Below, piece by piece: positions 37,141-46,020 of a DNA stretch of 64,000 nt (within the stretch, counting starts at the first letter, position 1; each line of letters opens with the position of its first letter). The notes beneath the pieces are model-generated. The model was not told where the DNA came from. It did no database searches and saw only the letters and a program-made list of their open reading frames with translations. The DNA is from Paractinoplanes ferrugineus. GTDB taxonomy: Bacteria; Actinomycetota; Actinomycetes; Mycobacteriales; Micromonosporaceae. The stretch lies in the NCBI RefSeq assembly GCF_016862195.1, contig NZ_BOMM01000009.1, positions 1-64,000 on the forward strand. Direction: 5' to 3'. The translations under genes and the position numbers were made by a program.

Positions 37141-37695
37141 TCACTCCCAGGACTCCACGGAGTTCACCTGCGGCTTGCGCCCGTCGGGAAAGGTGATCCG
37201 GAGCTGCTTCGAGTTGATCAAGAATTTGGCCCCGTCCGAGGCCACCGCCGAGTATTCGTTGTCGCCCTGGCGGTTCGCCCGGGGCAGGAACAGCGCGTTC
37301 GCGGTCTGGTCGAACACGCCGCTGCTGGCCTTGGTCTGCGACTGGTAGTACAGCTGGCCGTTGCTGTCCTCGCAGATCCAGACGTTGGTGTCGTTGTTCG
37401 TGACCGCCTTGAAGATTTGTCGCAGATCGGCGGGGTATCCGTTCGCGGCGGCGAAGGCGATCGTCTCGTCCGGGCAGAGCGCGCCGGACGGTCCCGACGC
37501 GTACGAGGAATCGGCCGGATAGGGAGTGACGATGTCGGTGGTGTCCTGCGGGTCCGCCGCCCGCAACCGGTCCCGATGCCGCTCACCCAGCACGAATCCG
37601 GCGGTCATGCCGATGATCGTCAGGAAAACCGTGGCGATGACCACAGGAAAGAAGATCGGCCGCCGGGGCGGGGAAAGATCGTCGGACGGTGTCAC
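37141..37695 (-). CDS. membrane-anchored protein, unknown function
   Basis: 184 residues. A short cytoplasmic N terminus (PSDDLSPPRRP) and one TM helix at about 15-36 (IFFPVVIATVFLTIIGMTAGFVLG) are followed by an extracellular domain with two cysteines (ALCPDETIAF, VWICEDSNGQLYYQSQ) likely bridged. C terminus PQVNSVESWE. GTG start preferred; an ATG 12 codons upstream is possible. Divergent from otsA. No recognised family. Confidence 0.75.
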   Translation of the reverse strand: MTPSDDLSPPRRPIFFPVVIATVFLTIIGMTAGFVLGERHRDRLRAADPQDTTDIVTPYPADSSYASGPSGALCPDETIAFAAANGYPADLRQIFKAVTNNDTNVWICEDSNGQLYYQSQTKASSGVFDQTANALFLPRANRQGDNEYSAVASDGAKFLINSKQLRITFPDGRKPQVNSVESWE

Positions 37696-37832
37696 CGGCC
37701 CAGGATGGCACCCGGCGGCCAACCGGTCCATCCAAGGCCGGTCAAGAAGCCGCGTGATACTGGGCGCCCCCAGGGGTACTACGCACAGTAGGCTCGCGGT
37801 GGGAACGAAAACGACCCGGAGGTGCACTCAGC

Positions 37833-39260
37833 GTGGCCGAACGAAGTTCCTTCGTCGTAGTCGCCAACCGTCTGCCAGTCGATGAAGTCACTACTTCCGA
37901 CGGCGAGAAACAGTGGCGCACCAGCCCGGGTGGGCTGGTAACCGCGCTGCACCCGGTCCTGACCGAGCACGGCGGCACCTGGATCGGCTGGGCCGGTGGC
38001 AATGGAGAGGCGCCCGAGCCGTTCAAGCTCGAGGGCATCAACATCCACCCGGTGCCGTTGAGCGCCGAGGAACTGGAGCGCTACTACGAGGGCCAGTCCA
38101 ACGCGACGATCTGGCCGCTCTACCACGACGCGGTCGAGACACCGGTGTACAAGCGCCGCTGGCGGGAGGCCTACCGGCTGGTGAACCAGCGGTTCGCCGA
38201 GGCCGCGGCCGAGGTCGCCGACGAGGGCGCCACCGTCTGGGTGCAGGACTATCAGCTCCAGCTGGTCCCGGCCATGCTTCGCGAGCTGCGCCCCGACCTC
38301 AAGATCGGCTTCTTCCTGCACATCCCGTTCCCGCCGATCGAGCTGTTCATGCAGATGCCGTTCCGCGCCGAGGTGCTGCGCGGCCTGCTCGGCGCCGACC
38401 TGGTGGGCTTCCAGCAGCGGCTGGCGGCGCAGAACTTCGTACGCCTCGCCCGGCACCTGCTGGGTCTTCGCTACGAGGGTCAGTCGATCAAGGTCGACGG
38501 GCGCAGCGTCAAGGCCGGCGCCTTCCCGATCAGCATCGACACCCGCGAGATGGAGCGGATGGCGGCCGATCCCCACGTGCAGGCCCGCGCCAAGCAGATC
38601 CGCGCCGAGCTGGGCGACCCCGAGACGGTGATCCTCGGTGTCGACCGCCTCGACTACACCAAGGGCATCGAGCTGCGGCTCAAGGCGTTCCGCGAGCTGC
38701 TGGCCGACGGCAAGCTCAAGGTTGGCGACGCGGTGATGGTGCAGGTCGCGACCCCGAGCCGGGAGCGCGTCGAGCATTACCAGACGCTGCGGGTCAAGGT
38801 CGAACGCGAGGTCGGCCGGATCAACGGCGAGTTCGCCCGGGTCGGTGTCCCCGCCGTGCACTACCTGCACCAGTCCTACAGCAAGCAGGAACTGGCGGCG
38901 ATGTACGTCGCGGCCGACGTCATGATGGTCACCCCGCTGCGCGACGGCATGAACCTGGTCGCGAAGGAATACGTCGCGTGCCGCGGCGACAGCGGCGGGG
39001 CGCTCGTGCTCAGCGAGTTCGCCGGGGCGGCCACCGAGCTGCGTCAGGCGTTCCTGTGCAACCCGCACGACCCCGACGGGGTCAAGGACGCCCTGCTGCG
39101 CGCGGTCGGGGCCGAGCCGGCCGAGCTCAAGCGGCGCATGCGGGTCATGCAGCGGCACGTGCGCCAGCACGACGTCGCCGAGTGGGCGCGGATGTTCCTC
39201 GACGAGCTCGCCTCGGCCGAGACCGACGACAAGGACGACAAGGAATCACCCGAGGGCTGA
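37833..39260 (+). CDS. otsA: trehalose-6-phosphate synthase
   Basis: 475 residues, GT20 family. N-terminal VVVANRLPV, then [58 protein letters not shown] and [18 protein letters not shown] cover the UDP-glucose and glucose-6-phosphate sites. Forms trehalose-6-phosphate from a nucleotide-glucose donor and glucose-6-phosphate. GTG start, GGAGG 10 nt upstream. The last 15 nt overlap the 3' end of cysG tail to tail. Confidence 0.96.
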   Translation: MAERSSFVVVANRLPVDEVTTSDGEKQWRTSPGGLVTALHPVLTEHGGTWIGWAGGNGEAPEPFKLEGINIHPVPLSAEELERYYEGQSNATIWPLYHDAVETPVYKRRWREAYRLVNQRFAEAAAEVADEGATVWVQDYQLQLVPAMLRELRPDLKIGFFLHIPFPPIELFMQMPFRAEVLRGLLGADLVGFQQRLAAQNFVRLARHLLGLRYEGQSIKVDGRSVKAGAFPISIDTREMERMAADPHVQARAKQIRAELGDPETVILGVDRLDYTKGIELRLKAFRELLADGKLKVGDAVMVQVATPSRERVEHYQTLRVKVEREVGRINGEFARVGVPAVHYLHQSYSKQELAAMYVAADVMMVTPLRDGMNLVAKEYVACRGDSGGALVLSEFAGAATELRQAFLCNPHDPDGVKDALLRAVGAEPAELKRRMRVMQRHVRQHDVAEWARMFLDELASAETDDKDDKESPEG

Positions 39261-40433
39261 CACGACCGCACCGATGACGACCGTGGCCGGTGGGCGCAGG
39301 CCCGCCGCCGCGGCGTCGTCCGCCACCGTACCGAGAGTGCTGCGCAGGGAGCGCTGATCGGGTGTCGAGCCCTCCTGCACCACCGCCGCCGGGGTGTCCG
39401 CGGGGCGGCCCTCCGCGATCAGCCGGGCAGCGATCTTGGGCAGGTTCTTCAGGCCCATCATCACCACGATCGTGCCGCGCATCCGGGCCAGCGCCGACCA
39501 GTCGACGAGCGACTGTCCGCTGTCCGGCGCCACGTGACCGGAGACCACGGTGAACTCGTGTGCCACGCCCCGGTGGGTGACCGGGATGCCGGCCAGCGCG
39601 GGGGCGGCGATCGAACTGGTCACGCCGGGGACGACGAGCACCGGAACGCCGGCGGCCGCGCAGGCGATGGCCTCCTCGCCGCCACGGCCGAAGACGTAGG
39701 GGTCGCCGCCCTTGAGCCGCACCACGAACTTCCCCTCCAGCGCCCGCTCGACCAGGATGCGGTTGATCTCCTCCTGGGCGGCGGACGGGCCGTAGGGGAT
39801 CTTGGCCGCGTCCACCAGCTCGACCTCCGGCCGCAGGTCGCCCAGGAGCAGCCCGGGGATCAGCCGGTCGGCCACCACCACGTCGGCGGCGGCCAGCAGG
39901 CGGCGGCCCTTCACGGTGATCAGCTCGGGGTCACCGGGACCGGCGCCGACGAGGGCGACACCCTTGTACTCCAGCGCCACCGGTGGTTGCGACTCAAGGG
40001 CCAGGGCCACCAGATCGCGTACGGCCATCGCGCGCCGCCGGTCGCCCCCGTCCGTCACCGCCACCGTGACCTGGCCGTGCCGGGTGACGGCCGGCGTCCA
40101 CGCGGTGGCCGCTTCCCGGTCGTCGGCCCGTACGCAGAAGATCCGTTGCCCCTCGGCGGCCGCACTCACCTGATCCGCCGCCACCGGGTCGTCGACCGCC
40201 ACATGCACCAGCCAGGCGCCCTCGACGTCGGCCGCCTCGAACCGCCGCTCGTGCCACGCGACACGTCCGGCGTCGACGTGACCACGCAGGAACGGGGTCA
40301 GCTCGGGTGACACGATCTCCACCCGCGCCCCGGCGGCGAGCAGCCCCGGAACCCGCCGGGAGGCGACCGCGCCGCCACCGACGACGAGCACCCGCCGGCC
40401 GGTCAGGCGTAGCGCCATGGGGTAGAGACTCAC
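39246..40433 (-). CDS. cysG: siroheme/cobalamin fusion: precorrin-2 dehydrogenase + uroporphyrinogen-III methyltransferase
   Basis: 395 residues. Residues about 5-150 are a CysG-B type precorrin-2 dehydrogenase domain with NAD loop [15 protein letters not shown]. Residues about 155-395 are SUMT (CobA) with [35 protein letters not shown] and [20 protein letters not shown]. Makes precorrin-2 (and sirohydrochlorin) for cobalamin and sirohaem. GTG start overlaps the cobT stop as GTGA, so translation is coupled. A downstream ATG (40418) is the alternative. Confidence 0.93.
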   Translation of the reverse strand: MSLYPMALRLTGRRVLVVGGGAVASRRVPGLLAAGARVEIVSPELTPFLRGHVDAGRVAWHERRFEAADVEGAWLVHVAVDDPVAADQVSAAAEGQRIFCVRADDREAATAWTPAVTRHGQVTVAVTDGGDRRRAMAVRDLVALALESQPPVALEYKGVALVGAGPGDPELITVKGRRLLAAADVVVADRLIPGLLLGDLRPEVELVDAAKIPYGPSAAQEEINRILVERALEGKFVVRLKGGDPYVFGRGGEEAIACAAAGVPVLVVPGVTSSIAAPALAGIPVTHRGVAHEFTVVSGHVAPDSGQSLVDWSALARMRGTIVVMMGLKNLPKIAARLIAEGRPADTPAAVVQEGSTPDQRSLRSTLGTVADDAAAAGLRPPATVVIGAVVSALG

Positions 40434-41587
40434 TTTTCGGACACTCCCGCCGAGTCGAACGTGGCGACCTCGTGCAGCACCCGCACCGCGGCCGCGACGA
40501 CCGGCAGCGCCAGCACCGCACCGCTCCCCTCGCCCAGACGCATGCCGAGGTCGAGAAGCGGCTCCAGACCGAGATGGGTGAGCGCGACGGCGGCGCCCGG
40601 CTCGGCCGAGAGGTGACCGGCGACCATCGCGGCGACGGCGTCCGGGGCGAACGCGGCGGCGGCCACGGCACCCGAGGCCGCGATGACGCCGTCGACGATC
40701 ACCGGGACCCGGTGGGCGGCCGCGGCCAGGATGAACCCGGCGATGGCGGCGTGTTCGAGGCCGCCGACCGCGGCCAGCACCCCGAGCGGGTCGGCGGGGT
40801 CGGGCGCGTGCCGGTCGAGCGCCGCCCGAACGACAGCGATCTTGTGAGCGTGCATGGCGTCGTCGATGCCGGTGCCACGACCGGTCGCCTGCTCGGCGGT
40901 GCAGCCGGTGAAGGCCGCGATCAGGGTGGCGGCGGGCGTCGTGTTGGCGATGCCCATGTCGCCGGTGAGCAGGACCTTCGCGCCCGCGTCGAGCAGCCGC
41001 TCGGCCACCTGGATGCCGGTCTCGACGGCGGCGCGGGCCTCGTCGCGGGTCAGGGCCGGCTCGACGGTCATGTCCCGGGTGCCGCGCCGGACGTTCGCCT
41101 CGACCAGCGCGGGCGCCCCCGATCCGGGCACACCGGCGCCCGGCTCGCCAGCATCGGGCACGCCACCATCGGGCACGCCAGCATCGGGGTGGGCGGCTTC
41201 GGTGCGGAGCGCGGCCGGCAGCGGGGTCGCGACGCCGACGTCCACCACCGTGACGGAGGCGCCGGCCTGGCGGGCGAACGCGTTCACCACGGCGCCGCCG
41301 GCCAGGAAGTTGGCGACCATCTGCCCGGTGACCTCCTGGGGCCACCCCGAGACGGCCTGCGCGTGCACGCCGTGGTCGCCGGCGAAGACCGCGACAGCGG
41401 CCGGGGTCGGCAGCGGCGGCGGGCAGGCGCCGGCCAGGCCGGCGAGACGCACCGACAGCTCCTCCAGGGCGCCGAGCGAACCGGCCGGCTTGGTGAGCCG
41501 GGCCTGCAGTTCGCGGGCGGCGGCCATGGCCGGCTGGTCGGCGGGCCGGACGGCCGCCACGGTCGACTCCAGGGATACGCGGGTCAC
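40430..41587 (-). CDS. cobT: nicotinate-nucleotide-dimethylbenzimidazole phosphoribosyltransferase
   Basis: 385 residues. LTKPAGSLGALEELSVRLAG, VFAGDHGVHAQAVSGWPQEVTGQM and GDMGIANTTPAATLIAAF mark the family. It activates dimethylbenzimidazole as alpha-ribazole phosphate for the lower ligand of cobalamin. Residues 134-157 are an extra insertion of Pro/Gly/Asp pentapeptide repeats absent from typical CobT. GTG start overlaps the cobC stop as GTGA. Confidence 0.95.
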   Translation of the reverse strand: MTRVSLESTVAAVRPADQPAMAAARELQARLTKPAGSLGALEELSVRLAGLAGACPPPLPTPAAVAVFAGDHGVHAQAVSGWPQEVTGQMVANFLAGGAVVNAFARQAGASVTVVDVGVATPLPAALRTEAAHPDAGVPDGGVPDAGEPGAGVPGSGAPALVEANVRRGTRDMTVEPALTRDEARAAVETGIQVAERLLDAGAKVLLTGDMGIANTTPAATLIAAFTGCTAEQATGRGTGIDDAMHAHKIAVVRAALDRHAPDPADPLGVLAAVGGLEHAAIAGFILAAAAHRVPVIVDGVIAASGAVAAAAFAPDAVAAMVAGHLSAEPGAAVALTHLGLEPLLDLGMRLGEGSGAVLALPVVAAAVRVLHEVATFDSAGVSEK

Positions 41588-42636
41588 GCTCGCTCCTCGA
41601 TCACATCGGTCAGGGTCGCCACGAAAGAATCAGTGATCGCAGTGTCGCGCACGGCGATCCGCAACCAATCGGGGCCCAGGCCCGGGAAGGTGTCGCCCCG
41701 GCGGACCGCGTAGCCGCGTTCTCGCAGCTCAAGGCGAATCTTGGCGGCACCTGGCAGGCGTACGGAAACAAATGACGCAGCCGGGGAACCGGCGATCGTG
41801 AGGTTCGGCACGTGCGCGAGTCGGCGAAGCAGATGATCCCGCTCGGCCGCGACGCGCGCCGCGATCTCGCGTTCCGCGGCGATCGCGGTGGGTGACGCAC
41901 AGGCGGTCGCGGCGGCGAGTGCGGGAGTCGAAACGGCCCACAGCGGTTGCGCGGTCCGCAGCCGCGACAGGAGTTCGGCCGGGCCGAGGAGATAACCGAT
42001 GCGCAGGCCGGCCAGGCCCCAGGTCTTGGTGAGGCTGCGTAGGACGACGAGTCCTTCGACGTCGCGCCGATCGGCCAGGCTCTCCGGCTCCCCAGCGATG
42101 CCGGCACGGAACGTGATGTCGGCGAAGGCCTCGTCGACGACCAGCACCCGGCCGGGGCGGGCCAGTTCGGCGATCTCGGAAGCCGGATGCAGCACCGATG
42201 TCGGGTTTGTCGGGTTACCCAGGACGACGAGGTCGGCCTCCTCCGGCACGGCCCCCGCGTCGAGCCGGAACCCGTCCTCCTCGCGCAGCACCACCCGATG
42301 AACCTGATGACCGGCGTTGCTCAGCGCGGCCTCGGGCTCGGTGAACTGCGGATGCACCACGACCGGCCGCCGGACACCCCGCAGGGCCTGCGCCAGCAGC
42401 ACGAATCCCTGCGCCGCCCCGGCGGTCAGCAACACCTCGGCGGGGTCCCGGCCATGCCGGGCCGCGACGGCCCGCGTCGCTTCAAGATCATCGGGGTACG
42501 CCCGGAGCTCGGTCAACGAGTCGGCGATCGGGCGGGACAGCCAGGCCGGCATCGGCTCGTGCCGCACGTTGACGGCCAGGTCGAGCAGACCGCCGCCCAC
42601 TTCCTGGTCGCCGTGGTGCCCGAGCTCGAACGTCAT
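41584..42636 (-). CDS. cobC: threonine-phosphate decarboxylase-like aminotransferase
   Basis: 350 residues, class I/II PLP enzyme. TAGAAQGFVLLAQAL, VVLGNPTNPTSV, VLVVDEAFADITF and the PLP lysine region LRSLTKTWGLAGLRIGYLLG (Lys at about 211). In cobalamin clusters this member (CobC/CobD type) makes aminopropanol phosphate for the nucleotide loop. ATG start; first gene of the cobC-cobT-cysG operon with overlapping stops and starts throughout. Confidence 0.92.
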   Translation of the reverse strand: MTFELGHHGDQEVGGGLLDLAVNVRHEPMPAWLSRPIADSLTELRAYPDDLEATRAVAARHGRDPAEVLLTAGAAQGFVLLAQALRGVRRPVVVHPQFTEPEAALSNAGHQVHRVVLREEDGFRLDAGAVPEEADLVVLGNPTNPTSVLHPASEIAELARPGRVLVVDEAFADITFRAGIAGEPESLADRRDVEGLVVLRSLTKTWGLAGLRIGYLLGPAELLSRLRTAQPLWAVSTPALAAATACASPTAIAAEREIAARVAAERDHLLRRLAHVPNLTIAGSPAASFVSVRLPGAAKIRLELRERGYAVRRGDTFPGLGPDWLRIAVRDTAITDSFVATLTDVIEERA

Positions 42637-42720
42637 GGCTCCCAGGATGCCGCACGGTATTCCACATCTCACTTCGGCCGTTTCGTCAGGACATGAACGC
42701 TTTTGTCATACCTTCGGATT

Positions 42721-45138
42721 GTGGCTGCCGGAAAAATTGCTCCCCTCATCCGTGCGGGCCTGATCGCGGGTCTCGTGGTCGCCGGTCTCGCCTACCCCCT
42801 CGCCGCCCTCGCCGGCATCGGCGTCAAAGCCGGCACCGAAGCGCTCCAGGGCCTGCCCGAGGATCTCATCGAGGCGCCCACCGCGCAGACCACCTACGTG
42901 TACGCGAACGACGGCAAAACCCTGCTCACGATGTTCTACGAGGAACACCGGCGGCCCACCCGGCTCGACGACATGTCGCCGTACGTCGCGCAGGCGATCG
43001 TCGCGTCCGAGGACAGCCGCTTCTACGAGCACCACGGTGTCGACGCCAAAGGCGTGGCCCGGGCGTTCGTGGCGAACCAGCAGGCCGGCGGCGTCTCCCA
43101 GGGCGCCTCCACGCTGACCATGCAGTACGTCCGGATGGCCTTACGGGACAGCGCGAAGACCCCGAAGCAGGCCCTCGAAGCCACCGAGCAGACCACCCAG
43201 CGCAAACTGCGCGAGATGCGGCTCGCCGTCGAGCTCGAGAAACGGCTCTCCAAGCAGCAGATCCTCGAGCGCTACCTGAACTCGGCGTACTTCGGCCACC
43301 GCGCGTACGGGATCTTCGCGGCCTCACAGGTGTTCTTCTCCAAGGCGCCGAAATATCTCGACCTCAACGAGGCGGCGCTGCTGGCCGGGCTGGTCAAGGC
43401 CCCGTCCGCGTACGATCCGGCGGTCGGCGACCAGGAGTCGGCGATCAACCGGCGCAACTACGTGATCGACCAGATGCTGAAGATGCACACGATCACCGCC
43501 GCCCAGGCGATCGAGTCGAAAGCCGCGAAGATCGACCTGAAATTGAGTTCGCCGCCGAACGACTGCCTGTCGATCCGGGGCAAGCGCAACGACTGGGGCT
43601 TCTTCTGCGATTACCTCAAGTCGTGGTGGCGGGAACAGCCGGCGTTCGGCGACAGCCCGGAGGAACGCGAGGAGAACCTGCGCCGCGGCGGCTACCGGGT
43701 GATCACCTCGATCGACCCCCGCATCCAGGCGTCGGCGATGAAACACGTGCTCGACAAGGAGCGGATCCGGAGCCGCTTCGCCCACGGCCAAGTGATCATC
43801 GAGCCGAACACCGGCCGGATCGTCAGCATGGCGGTCAACCGACACTACTCGCTCGCACCCAACCCGAAGAAGAACACCAACTACCCGAACACCGTGAACC
43901 CCCTGCTCGGCGGCGGCTCGATGGCCGGCTACCAGGCCGGGTCGACGTTCAAGGTGTTCACCCTGCTGGCCTCCCTCGACGCCGGAATGCCGCTGAACAC
44001 CAGCTTCAACGCCCCCGAGCGGTACTACTCGAAATACATCACCGCGCCCGGCCCGGCGACCTGCGGCCGCCGCTGGTGCCCGAAGAACTCCAGCAAGTCG
44101 ATGACCGGCCGGCAGACCATGTGGAGCGGCTTCGGCAAGTCGGTGAACACGTACTTCGTGCAGCTCGAGGAGAAGGTCGGCGCGGACAAGGCGGTCGAGA
44201 TGGCCGAGCGGCTCGGCCTGCGCTGGCGCACCGACGTCGACCGGAAACTGGCCACCCCGGAGCACGCCGCCGGGTGGGGCGCGTTCACCCTGGGCGTCAG
44301 CGACGCCACCCCGATCGAGATGGCGAACGTCTTCGCCACCCTCGCCGCCGAGGGAAACTACTGCGAGCCGCTGCCGGTCAAGAGCATCCGCAACCGCGAC
44401 GGCACCGACACGAAGTTCCAGGGCAAGGTCGTCGCCGCCCCCCGCTGCCACCGGGTGGTCAGCGTCGACGTCGCCCGCGCGGCGACGGACGCCGCCCGAT
44501 GCCCCACCGGCTACGGCTCGGCGCGGGGCTCCTGCAACGGCTGGGGCACCTCACCCATGGTGTACGCGACCATGAAGCGCCCCGTCGCCGGCAAGAGCGG
44601 CACCACCGACAGCAACAAGACCGCCTGGTTCTGCGGCTTCACCCCGCAGTTGGCGGGCGCGGCGTTCGTGGCCGACCCGGACGACCCCAACGACTACGTC
44701 GGCACGGGCCGGTCGACAATCTCCAAGTACACATTCGCGCAGACGATGAAGGACGCGCTCAAGGGCCAGCCGAAGGTCAAATTCACCCCACCGACCAGGG
44801 CGATGACGTACGGCGAACGGGGCGGCCGGCACCGCTCCTGGTCCTCGGACTCCTCAGCTTCCGATTCCTCGGACTCCCGCGCCGACTCCCCTGATTCCGA
44901 CGACTCCGACGACGTCAGCTCGACCGGCACGCGCTCCAACCGGGACCGTTCCGACCACCCGCGCCCTCGTCACACCCGAGCCCGGCACCCTCGCCCCGAC
45001 GAGACCCACCCCAGCGACTCCCGCTCCAACGACTCCGGCTCCGGCTCCGGCTCCGGCGATTCCGGCCACGACTCGCGCCCGGACAAGCCGCGACCGAGCA
45101 AGTCTCGCTCGACCAACACCCAGTCCGGCGGCGACTGA
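42721..45138 (+). CDS. bifunctional penicillin-binding protein (class A)
   Basis: 805 residues. N-terminal TM anchor (about 7-35). GT51 transglycosylase with EDSRFYEHHGVDAKGVARAF and GASTLTMQYVRM. Transpeptidase with SxxK in AGSTFKVFT, SxN in GKSVNTYFVQ and KSG in VAGKSGTTDSNKTAW. The last 110 residues are a Ser/Asp/Arg/Pro-rich disordered tail. Polymerises and crosslinks peptidoglycan outside the membrane. GTG start preferred; TTG six codons upstream is possible. Divergent from cobC. Confidence 0.94.
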   Translation: MAAGKIAPLIRAGLIAGLVVAGLAYPLAALAGIGVKAGTEALQGLPEDLIEAPTAQTTYVYANDGKTLLTMFYEEHRRPTRLDDMSPYVAQAIVASEDSRFYEHHGVDAKGVARAFVANQQAGGVSQGASTLTMQYVRMALRDSAKTPKQALEATEQTTQRKLREMRLAVELEKRLSKQQILERYLNSAYFGHRAYGIFAASQVFFSKAPKYLDLNEAALLAGLVKAPSAYDPAVGDQESAINRRNYVIDQMLKMHTITAAQAIESKAAKIDLKLSSPPNDCLSIRGKRNDWGFFCDYLKSWWREQPAFGDSPEEREENLRRGGYRVITSIDPRIQASAMKHVLDKERIRSRFAHGQVIIEPNTGRIVSMAVNRHYSLAPNPKKNTNYPNTVNPLLGGGSMAGYQAGSTFKVFTLLASLDAGMPLNTSFNAPERYYSKYITAPGPATCGRRWCPKNSSKSMTGRQTMWSGFGKSVNTYFVQLEEKVGADKAVEMAERLGLRWRTDVDRKLATPEHAAGWGAFTLGVSDATPIEMANVFATLAAEGNYCEPLPVKSIRNRDGTDTKFQGKVVAAPRCHRVVSVDVARAATDAARCPTGYGSARGSCNGWGTSPMVYATMKRPVAGKSGTTDSNKTAWFCGFTPQLAGAAFVADPDDPNDYVGTGRSTISKYTFAQTMKDALKGQPKVKFTPPTRAMTYGERGGRHRSWSSDSSASDSSDSRADSPDSDDSDDVSSTGTRSNRDRSDHPRPRHTRARHPRPDETHPSDSRSNDSGSGSGSGDSGHDSRPDKPRPSKSRSTNTQSGGD

Positions 45139-45249
45139 CCACCCGGCCACCCGCCGCGCCACTCAGCCGGGCTGACCTGCACAAGCGACCCAGCGCAAGC
45201 GACCCGCCGACCAGCGGGCCGGGCGCCGGGCGGAACTGTGGCGCCGGCC

Positions 45250-45870
45250 TCAGGCTGCCGGGCGGGTTCGGCGGCGGGGTGGGTGGCGCCAGGCGGGGTC
45301 GCGGCCGGCCAGGGTCAGGGCCTGGTCGAGCAGGGTGGTGGCGCTTTCGGTGGGGACGGGTGGGCTGAACAGGCCGGAGGTGCCCTCGGCGGGGCTCTGG
45401 GACAGGAACTCGATCAGCACCTCGAGCGTGCGCGGGTCGGCGAAGTATTCCTGGCCGGTGGCGCGGGCGAGGTCCCAGCTGTGCATGATCAGCTCGTTCA
45501 TGGCGACGACGCCGAGGGTGGCGGCGGGCATGGTCACGCCGCCGGCCTGGGATGTGCCGGTCCAGGCTGCCGGGTCTTTCCAGGCGGTGGCCAGTTCCTC
45601 GAGCAGCCCCGGGAGACGGCTGCGCCAGTGCCGGGTCAGGTGCTGGGCCGACGGGGCGGGCGGGGGCCCGTCGGTGCCGGCGGAGTCAGTGCGTTTGCGA
45701 GCGGCCTGGGTGAACGCATAGGACAGGCCGATCAGATGATCGAGGAGGGCGGCCACGCTCCAGTCCGGACACGGGGTCGGTCCGAGCAACTCGGCGTCGT
45801 CGATGCCCAGCAGAAGAGCTCGCAGTTTACGAACCGGCGGGTCGAAGTCCAGCGGCACACGGTCGGCCAC
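45250..45870 (-). CDS. maleylpyruvate isomerase-like (DinB-fold) protein, TIGR03086 type
   Basis: 206 residues. Four-helix DinB/MDMPI fold: LLGPTPCPDWSVAALLDHLIGLSYAFTQAAR at the N terminus (metal His in LDHLIG) and VVAMNELIMHSWDLARATGQE (metal His in IMHSWDLA). This is the TIGR03086-like group with unknown substrates, possibly mycothiol-dependent. GTG chosen since GGAGG lies 6 nt upstream. Confidence 0.88.
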   Translation of the reverse strand: MADRVPLDFDPPVRKLRALLLGIDDAELLGPTPCPDWSVAALLDHLIGLSYAFTQAARKRTDSAGTDGPPPAPSAQHLTRHWRSRLPGLLEELATAWKDPAAWTGTSQAGGVTMPAATLGVVAMNELIMHSWDLARATGQEYFADPRTLEVLIEFLSQSPAEGTSGLFSPPVPTESATTLLDQALTLAGRDPAWRHPPRRRTRPAA

Positions 45871-46020
45871 GGTCGTCCTCCTTCGAGTCGTCGTCGTTAA
45901 CCCCACGTTACGGGTGAGGTACGACACTTTCGCGCTCGGCGAGGGGCGTTTTCGCGGCTGATCGGGTTTCCGGTCGAAGATCTTCCGCGCTGCCAAGATC
46001 GACGATCAGGGAATCGACGA

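Noticed and set aside
42637-42720. Cobalamin riboswitch upstream of cobC
   Set aside because: Only about 85 nt to the divergent PBP gene and no B12-box-like motif visible.
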